The position numbers and the translations under genes were made by a program. A stretch of 37,526 bases of DNA from Verrucomicrobiota bacterium (lineage in GTDB: Bacteria > Verrucomicrobiota > Verrucomicrobiia > Chthoniobacterales > JACTMZ01), in the NCBI GenBank assembly GCA_027624625.1, contig JAQBWH010000018.1, forward strand, positions 1 to 37,526. The letters are read 5' to 3'. Under the pieces are notes generated by a model that worked only from the letters and a program-made list of their open reading frames with translations, was not told where the DNA came from and did not search any database. The stretch's first letter is position 1, and each line of letters starts with the position of its first letter. Below are positions 33,184 through 37,526 of the stretch, one piece after another.

Positions 33184-34137
33184 ATGATCGTCTCGACAGA
33201 CCAACTCTTCAAAATCGCTTACGGCAAGTACGCCGTTGGAGCATATAACATCAATAACATGGAACAGACGCTCGGTTTGTTCCAAGGCTGCATCGACAGT
33301 CAGGCCCCCTTCATCATCCAACTCTCCAAAGGCGCGCGCAAGTATGCCGACAAGCGCATGCTCGAGGCCCTCATCCGCACGGCAGACACCATGTATTCCG
33401 AAGCCGTTTTTGCCGTGCATCTCGACCACGGTGACGAAGAGACCTGCTACGACTGCATTGATTCCGGTTTTTACAGCTCGGTCATGATCGACGCGAGTCA
33501 CGCTTCATTCGACGAAAATATCGCCATCACCAAGCGGGTGGTCGAGCGTGCCCACGCCAAGGGCATCAGCGTCGAAGCGGAACTCGGCATGCTCGGTGGC
33601 GTGGAGGAAGACATTCACGTCGACGAAGGCCACGCCTGTTTGACCAACCCGGACGAAGCCAAAGAATTTGTGGTTCGGACCGGCTGTGATTCACTGGCCT
33701 GCGCCATCGGCACGAGCCACGGTGCCTACAAATTCAAAGGACAGCAAAGCCTGCACTTCGACGTGCTCGAAAAGATCGAGGCCCTCTTGCCTGGTTTTCC
33801 GCTCGTCATGCACGGCAGTTCGAGCGTCCCGCAGGATGAGGTCAAGCGGATCAACGCTGCCGGCGGCAAGCTCGACGAGAGCGCGCGCGGCGTTGACGAA
33901 AATGAGTATTTGCCTGCGGCCAAGCTCGGAGTGACCAAAGTCAATATCGACACCGACGGGCGTCTCATCTGGACCCGCGTGCACCGCGAATTTTTTCATG
34001 ACAAGCCAGGCGAATTCGACTTCCGTCCGCCGGGCAAAATATTCGTCGAGGAATACGCCAAGTTTATCGCCCACAAGAACAAGATGCTCGGCTCTGCCGG
34101 GCAACTCCCCAGCGTGCGCAAAGAGCTCGGCGTGTAG
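33184..34137 (+). CDS. fba: class II fructose-bisphosphate aldolase
   Basis: The 317-residue protein shows the class II signature: AVHLDHGDEETC with zinc and catalytic residues, SVMIDASH, EAELGMLGGVEED, AIGTSHGAYK (zinc His) and PLVMHGSSSVP followed by KVNIDTDGR. It cleaves fructose-1,6-bisphosphate to dihydroxyacetone phosphate and glyceraldehyde-3-phosphate in glycolysis and gluconeogenesis. The insertion between SSVP and KVNID (about 225-250) is typical of the longer class II forms. The hpt gene follows after 9 bp. Confidence 0.95.
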   Translation: MIVSTDQLFKIAYGKYAVGAYNINNMEQTLGLFQGCIDSQAPFIIQLSKGARKYADKRMLEALIRTADTMYSEAVFAVHLDHGDEETCYDCIDSGFYSSVMIDASHASFDENIAITKRVVERAHAKGISVEAELGMLGGVEEDIHVDEGHACLTNPDEAKEFVVRTGCDSLACAIGTSHGAYKFKGQQSLHFDVLEKIEALLPGFPLVMHGSSSVPQDEVKRINAAGGKLDESARGVDENEYLPAAKLGVTKVNIDTDGRLIWTRVHREFFHDKPGEFDFRPPGKIFVEEYAKFIAHKNKMLGSAGQLPSVRKELGV

Positions 34138-34146
34138 CTGCCTGCC

Positions 34147-34722
34147 ATGTCATCTACTGCCGGGGAAATGCGGAGCGAGATTCGCGGCGTGCTCTTCCAC
34201 GAGAGCACAATCATGAGTCGGTTGGACGAGTTAGCCGGCCAGATTTCGTCCGATTACTCCGGGAAGGATCTCACGGTGCTCGCGGTGCTCAATGGCAGTC
34301 TGATGTTCGGTGCCGACCTCCTGCGGCGCCTCGAAATGCCGCTGCGCCTCGATTGCTTAAGCGTCTCCAGTTACCACGGAGCCTCAAGCACCGGCTTGGT
34401 CACTTTCCACCAGCAAAATCTGCCCGACGTGCACGGTCGCCACGTTCTCCTGCTCGATGACATTCTCGACAGCGGGCACACCCTGCATGCCATCCAGGAC
34501 AAACTCATGGCCGAAACAAAACCCTTGAGCGTCAAAATTTGCGTCCTCCTGCGCAAAGACGTGCCGCGTCAGCGGGAGCTGGAAGCCGACTATGTTGGTT
34601 TCGATATCGCCAATGAATTTGTCGTCGGCTATGGCCTGGATTACATGGAACGTTTTCGCAACCTACCCTACATTGGTGTAATCAACGACGAAGCCATCAC
34701 GAAATATGCACCAAAAGGTTGA
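34147..34722 (+). CDS. hpt: hypoxanthine phosphoribosyltransferase
   Basis: The 191-residue protein has VLAVLNGSLMFGADLL, SVSSYHGASSTG, the PRPP-binding loop VLLLDDILDSGHTL and DYVGFDIANEFVVGYGLDY, which recognises the purine. It converts hypoxanthine or guanine plus PRPP to IMP or GMP in purine salvage. Its stop codon lies inside the -35 element of the following initiator-tRNA promoter. The gene starts 9 bp after the aldolase and shares its strand, so the pair may be one transcript. Confidence 0.95.
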   Translation: MSSTAGEMRSEIRGVLFHESTIMSRLDELAGQISSDYSGKDLTVLAVLNGSLMFGADLLRRLEMPLRLDCLSVSSYHGASSTGLVTFHQQNLPDVHGRHVLLLDDILDSGHTLHAIQDKLMAETKPLSVKICVLLRKDVPRQRELEADYVGFDIANEFVVGYGLDYMERFRNLPYIGVINDEAITKYAPKG

Positions 34723-34747
34723 CAGCATTATTTGTGGCGGTTACCTT
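34719..34747 (+). promoter_or_regulatory. promoter of the initiator tRNA
   Basis: A perfect -35 TTGACA (34719-34724), a 17-bp spacer and TACCTT (34742-34747). Transcription would begin near 34754, just before the tRNA. The TGA stop of hpt (34720-34722) is part of the -35 box. Confidence 0.65.
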
Positions 34748-34758
34748 TCTCCTTCAAT

Positions 34759-34835
<77 letters not shown>

Positions 34836-34840
34836 CTTTC

Positions 34841-34879
34841 AAAACCCTGTGAGTCAATGACTTGGAGGGTTTTCTTTTT
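34841..34879 (+). terminator. Rho-independent terminator after the initiator tRNA
   Basis: AAAACCCT (34841-34848) pairs with AGGGTTTT (34866-34873) around a 17-nt loop and is followed by CTTTTT. It ends the tRNA transcript. Confidence 0.8.
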
Positions 34880-35241
34880 CCTGACTGCGGCGGTCAAGTA
34901 GGAACCGAATGACACGCCCCATATCAAGGACTTACACGAAAAGTTGGCAAGGGTTGGCACGGTTTACCTACGCAAAACGGGGTCCAAAAGGGTTGGAAGG
35001 GGTGCGTCCATGACGGCCTGACCACGGGTCCCCTTGCACAGGAAATGTGGCAAGGGATTCAACCATGCCCTGCGGCGGGATTTAGGATTAAATTAAAGTG
35101 AAGTAGCATGATGAAAGACATTCTTGAAATGAAAAAACCTATGCCGCAACTCTATCTGTCGGGCTCCCTGTCGATCTGTAGATGCTTACCATTCAGTTTT
35201 TTGTGAGGTTCGGCAAAAATGCTTGTTGACAGAGTTAAACC
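34880..35241. other. gene-free stretch downstream of the initiator tRNA
   Basis: No convincing reading frame is seen, and the sequence is visibly richer in A and T than the coding parts of the window. It holds two GTTGGCA copies exactly 10 bp apart (34943-34949 and 34953-34959) and a TGTGGCAA at 35046-35053, similar to short arm sites near tyrosine-integrase attachment points. It may be the remnant of an integrated element; no integrase frame is left. Confidence 0.4.
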
Positions 35242-35547
35242 TCAAGGAAAGGCCATCCACCGGAAGTCGGACGGAGCTGTGACCTTTTGGCCTGACTGGC
35301 CGGGCAGAGAGAGATGCAGGTCGCGGAGGCTTTGCCGCTCGAGTTCGACGCGCGGGTTTTTCGAGAAGTTTTCGAGCCAATGGGGTTTGAGATCGTTCCA
35401 CTGTGCTGTCAGCCGGAGGCGGGGAGGTTTCGAGGAGAGGTCGATTTCGTAGAGGCGATCAGCGAGCGCACCGACCGGGCGTGGGGAAGAGTTCCGGAAA
35501 CCTTGGTCACCGGCGCGGGCGGAGCGTGAAGGGTGCACCGCGGCCAT
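35242..35547 (-). CDS. uncertain small hypothetical protein or gene remnant
   Basis: An open frame of 101 codons from ATG at 35547. The composition (ALADRLYEIDLSSKPPRLRL, QWNDLKPHWLENFSKNPRVE) is less proline- and arginine-rich than the shadow frames elsewhere, which argues for a real or recently real gene. I recognise no domain. Its start codon faces and overlaps the start of the epimerase gene, and a plus-strand frame (35314-35529) overlaps it, so it could be noise. Confidence 0.25.
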   Translation of the reverse strand: MAAVHPSRSARAGDQGFRNSSPRPVGALADRLYEIDLSSKPPRLRLTAQWNDLKPHWLENFSKNPRVELERQSLRDLHLSLPGQSGQKVTAPSDFRWMAFP

Positions 35548-36583
35548 GATGCAAACAGATTTCGGGGCGATGGATGATGGTGCGGCGGTGTCTCTCTTCA
35601 CCATCGCACATCCCTCTGGAATTCAAGCTAGTGTCACCAATCTCGGGGCGACCTTGGTCTCCCTGCAAGTGCCGGACCGTAGCGGTAGCATGGGTGAGGT
35701 GGTGCTGGGTTTGCCCCGAGCGGAAGACTATCTACGCCATGCCGGCTCTTACTTCGGCGCGACCGCCGGCCGTTTCGCCAACAGGATTGAAGGCGGACGA
35801 TTCTCCCTCGACGGACGCGACTACCAGTTGCACACGAACAACGCGCCGGGCGGCATTCCTTGCCATCTGCACGGGGGACAACACGGTTTCCACCGCCAAC
35901 TTTGGACTGTCGAAGATATAAAGCCGGACGCTGTGCGTTTTCGTTACCCCTCCGCCGACGGAGAGGAAGGTTATCCGGGCAACCTCTCGGTTGCCGTCAC
36001 CTATCAAGTCGGACCGGACAGGGTGCTGACCTGGACAGCCGAAGCCACCACCAATGCGCCCACGATCGTCAACTTGGTGCACCATCGTTACTAGAATCTC
36101 TCCGGCAGCAGCACGGCGACGATCGACCAGCACAACCTTCAGCTCTTCGCCGATGCTTACCTGCCGGTGACCGAAGGACTGATCCCCACAGGCGAAATCC
36201 GCCCCGTGGCTGGAACGTCGATGGACTTCCGCCAACCACGCCCGGTCGGCGGAGCGGGTGGCTGTGACGACGACCACTGCTGGGTCCTGAATCGCCAACC
36301 GGGCGAAGACGACCTCACTTTAGCCGCCCGCCTGTCGGATCCCGTCAGCGGCCGCGTGCTGGAAATCTCCACGAACCAGTCAGTTATCCAATTCTACGAC
36401 GGCAAATACCTCGACGGTTCCGCCAGCGGCAACACGGGCTCAACCTTCGGTCCGCACGCCGGACTCTGCCTGGAACCACAAAAATTCCCCGACGCTCCGA
36501 ACCACCCCAATTTTCCCAAGAGCCGCCTCGATCCCGGCGAAGCGTACACCAACCACATCGTCTACAAGTTCGCTCCTGTTTAG
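35546..36583 (+). pseudogene. galM: aldose 1-epimerase interrupted by an in-frame amber codon
   Basis: The frame from 35546 to 36583 would encode a normal-length mutarotase of about 345 residues but has a TAG at 36092-36094 (codon 183) in otherwise continuous frame. Family features lie on both sides: GSYFGATAGRFANRI and HLHGGQHGFHRQLW before, NLSGSSTATI directly after, then EGLIPTGEI and GLCLEPQKFPDAPN. The stop falls in the conserved H-x-Y-(F/W)-N-L-S-G block, two codons beyond the likely catalytic His180, and the likely catalytic base Glu310 is in the second half. The truncated product would be inactive. One change from TGG (Trp) would explain it. A restart at 36167 would not restore the enzyme. 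Mutation, sequencing error or read-through cannot be told apart here. Confidence 0.85.
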
Positions 36584-37223
36584 GGCACAGTGCTTCTGAC
36601 CGGGAGAGGGTGGCTACTGCAGTTTATAGAGTCGGAGGCTGAGCTGTTTTTGCCACAATTTGCCACAGATTGTTGCTACCACTTGGTGAAACTTGCTCTC
36701 TCGATGTTTTTCATTAAACGCCCGCGAATCCAGTATTCATGATGGTTCACAGGGTATTTACTCGAAAAAGCAAATGGCAGCGCGCACGGGATTCGAAAAC
36801 GTGTACCAGGGTGTGGGCAACGAACGCTGAGGCATGGCGCCCGGCGATGATTGGCCCTTAGTGGTGTCAACGGATCGCCCTTAGAGCTCGAGAAATTTGT
36901 GGCTTCAGGCAGCCGAAGGCAAAATCAATATGAGGAGATCTATCGACGTCGGTCATGAAATGCGTCGTCAAAGGGAATGCTTCGGCTACCGGGAAGTTGC
37001 GCAAATACGCGGGCTTCCGGGCACGGAAAAAAACAACTAGGCACGGCCATTTTGTGCGCGAAGCGGGGCAGGCGAGGAAATTTCGTCTGCAAAAGTTCGA
37101 TGCTCCGCGTGATCAAAAGCCGTCGGCGGTATGGGTATCACAGTTGCGAAGAGTGTTGTGAGTTCTGAGAAACATATCGGCGATAAAAGCAGAATGCACT
37201 CATTCACAGTGACTTATGAAGAG
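36584..37223. other. gene-poor stretch between the broken epimerase gene and tRNA-Ser
   Basis: Only short frames of 60-68 codons occur, none with a recognisable domain. TTGCCACA occurs twice, 10 bp apart (36650-36657 and 36660-36667), mirroring in opposite orientation the repeat pair near 34943. I see no other structure. Confidence 0.4.
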
Positions 37224-37314
37224 TGGCGGTGAGGGAGGGATTCGAACCCTCGGTAGCCTTTTGGACTACGGAGCTTTAGCAAAGCTCTGCTTTCGACCAC
37301 TCAGCCACCTCACC
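37224..37314 (-). tRNA. tRNA-Ser (anticodon GCU)
   Basis: On the minus strand the acceptor GGTGAGG pairs with CCTCACC, the anticodon loop gives GCU, a long variable arm (CTCCGTAGTCCAAAAGGCTAC) marks a class II tRNA, and the T arm is GAGGG-TTCGAAT-CCCTC. The discriminator is G and CCA is encoded (37224-37226). Confidence 0.95.
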
Positions 37315-37423
37315 AGTCGGCGAGAAAATTGCCATTTGTGGGCGGGCTCGTCAATGCCGCGTGCTGCTGTGGCCAGCATTCAAGGGATGCCACGCTTAGG
37401 GGTGGAGAACCCTGGAGGGGATT

Positions 37424-37439
37424 GGTCGCCGCGGCGACC
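37424..37439. repeat. perfect 16-bp palindrome between the two tRNA-Ser copies
   Basis: GGTCGCCGCGGCGACC reads the same on both strands. It lies 110 bp beyond the complete tRNA-Ser and 18 bp before the partial copy. It could be a hairpin or a protein-binding dyad. Confidence 0.5.
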
Positions 37440-37457
37440 TGTCTCGCTGCGCTCGGC

Positions 37458-37526
37458 TCGAACCCTCGGTAGCCTTTTGGACTACGGAGCTTTAGCAAAG
37501 CTCTGCTTTCGACCACTCAGCCACCT
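37458..37526 (-). repeat. partial second copy of tRNA-Ser (GCU), cut by the window edge
   Basis: These 69 bp are identical to 37242-37310 of the complete tRNA-Ser gene, covering most of the tRNA from near its 5' end to the T loop. Beyond the T loop the sequence diverges (GCCGAGCGCAGCGAG on the minus strand), so the T stem cannot close and the acceptor 3' strand is missing. The 5' end runs out of the window. It is a tRNA pseudogene or the edge of a duplication. Confidence 0.85.

Noticed and set aside
36167..36583. independent gene starting inside the epimerase second half
   Set aside because: It is in the same frame as the upstream half and separated only by one TAG; it lacks the N-terminal half of the fold.
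36954..37160. possible helix-turn-helix fragment in the gene-poor stretch
   Set aside because: One frame reads MRRQRECFGYREVAQIRG but stops after about 28 codons and has no partner half; too short to support.
37310..37516. 68-codon minus-strand frame over both tRNA-Ser copies
   Set aside because: It begins within tRNA sequence and is a by-product of the repeat, not a gene.

Overview
The window is GC-rich and densely coded, from a Gram-negative bacterium. It has LolA-like, LpxL-like and RND/MMPL envelope proteins and several lipoproteins. The gene complement (aryl-polyene-type cluster, Prc, lone PilC/GspF, entericidin-like lipoprotein) and the sparse Shine-Dalgarno signals would fit a verrucomicrobial genome, possibly of the Opitutae, but that placement is an inference without a phylogenetic marker.

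Positions 3-1438 hold the end of a CPA2 cation:proton antiporter and a secreted pentapeptide-repeat protein, closed by a clear terminator at 1459-1487.

Positions 1512-20022 are the main feature: a compact type II polyketide/fatty-acid-like biosynthetic cluster of the aryl polyene / flexirubin / xanthomonadin kind. A plus-strand set encodes an acyl carrier protein, an HxxxD acyltransferase/condensation-like protein and an AMP-forming acyl ligase. A minus-strand flippase-like membrane protein and a plus-strand flavin-dependent halogenase-like protein follow. A ten-gene minus-strand operon runs from 17573 to 7139: PlsC-type acyltransferase, GT2 glycosyltransferase, NodB-type deacetylase, a second carrier protein, a second halogenase-type flavoprotein with an exact WxWxIP motif, an MMPL exporter fused to an LpxL-type acyltransferase, a LolA-like protein, a FabZ-like dehydratase, a complete ketosynthase and a degenerate ketosynthase partner. 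Divergent from it are a FAD oxidoreductase, a SAM methyltransferase and a small lipoprotein. The likely logic is that a starter acid is activated and loaded on a carrier protein, elongated and dehydrated to a polyene by the KS/partner/DH set, tailored by flavoenzymes and a methyltransferase, joined to a sugar or lipid by the glycosyl- and acyltransferases, and exported to the outer membrane by MMPL and LolA. No ketoreductase, phosphopantetheinyl transferase or ammonia-lyase is present in the window.

Positions 20019-34835 are mostly household genes: a TauE/SafE permease, an ICMT-like methyltransferase, tRNA-Arg(UCU), an entericidin-like lipoprotein, the Prc protease, an MBL-fold hydrolase, a PilC/GspF protein, a Nudix protein, dnaE, a DUF697 protein with a degenerate G domain, a stand-alone 5'-3' exonuclease, a small OB-fold secreted protein, class II fructose-bisphosphate aldolase, hypoxanthine phosphoribosyltransferase and the initiator tRNA.

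Positions 34836-37526 are sparse and look worn, like an integration hotspot. They hold a strong terminator, pairs of 10-bp-spaced short repeats in opposite orientation, an aldose 1-epimerase gene broken by a single in-frame amber codon, a complete tRNA-Ser(GCU), and an identical 69-bp partial copy of that tRNA at the window edge.
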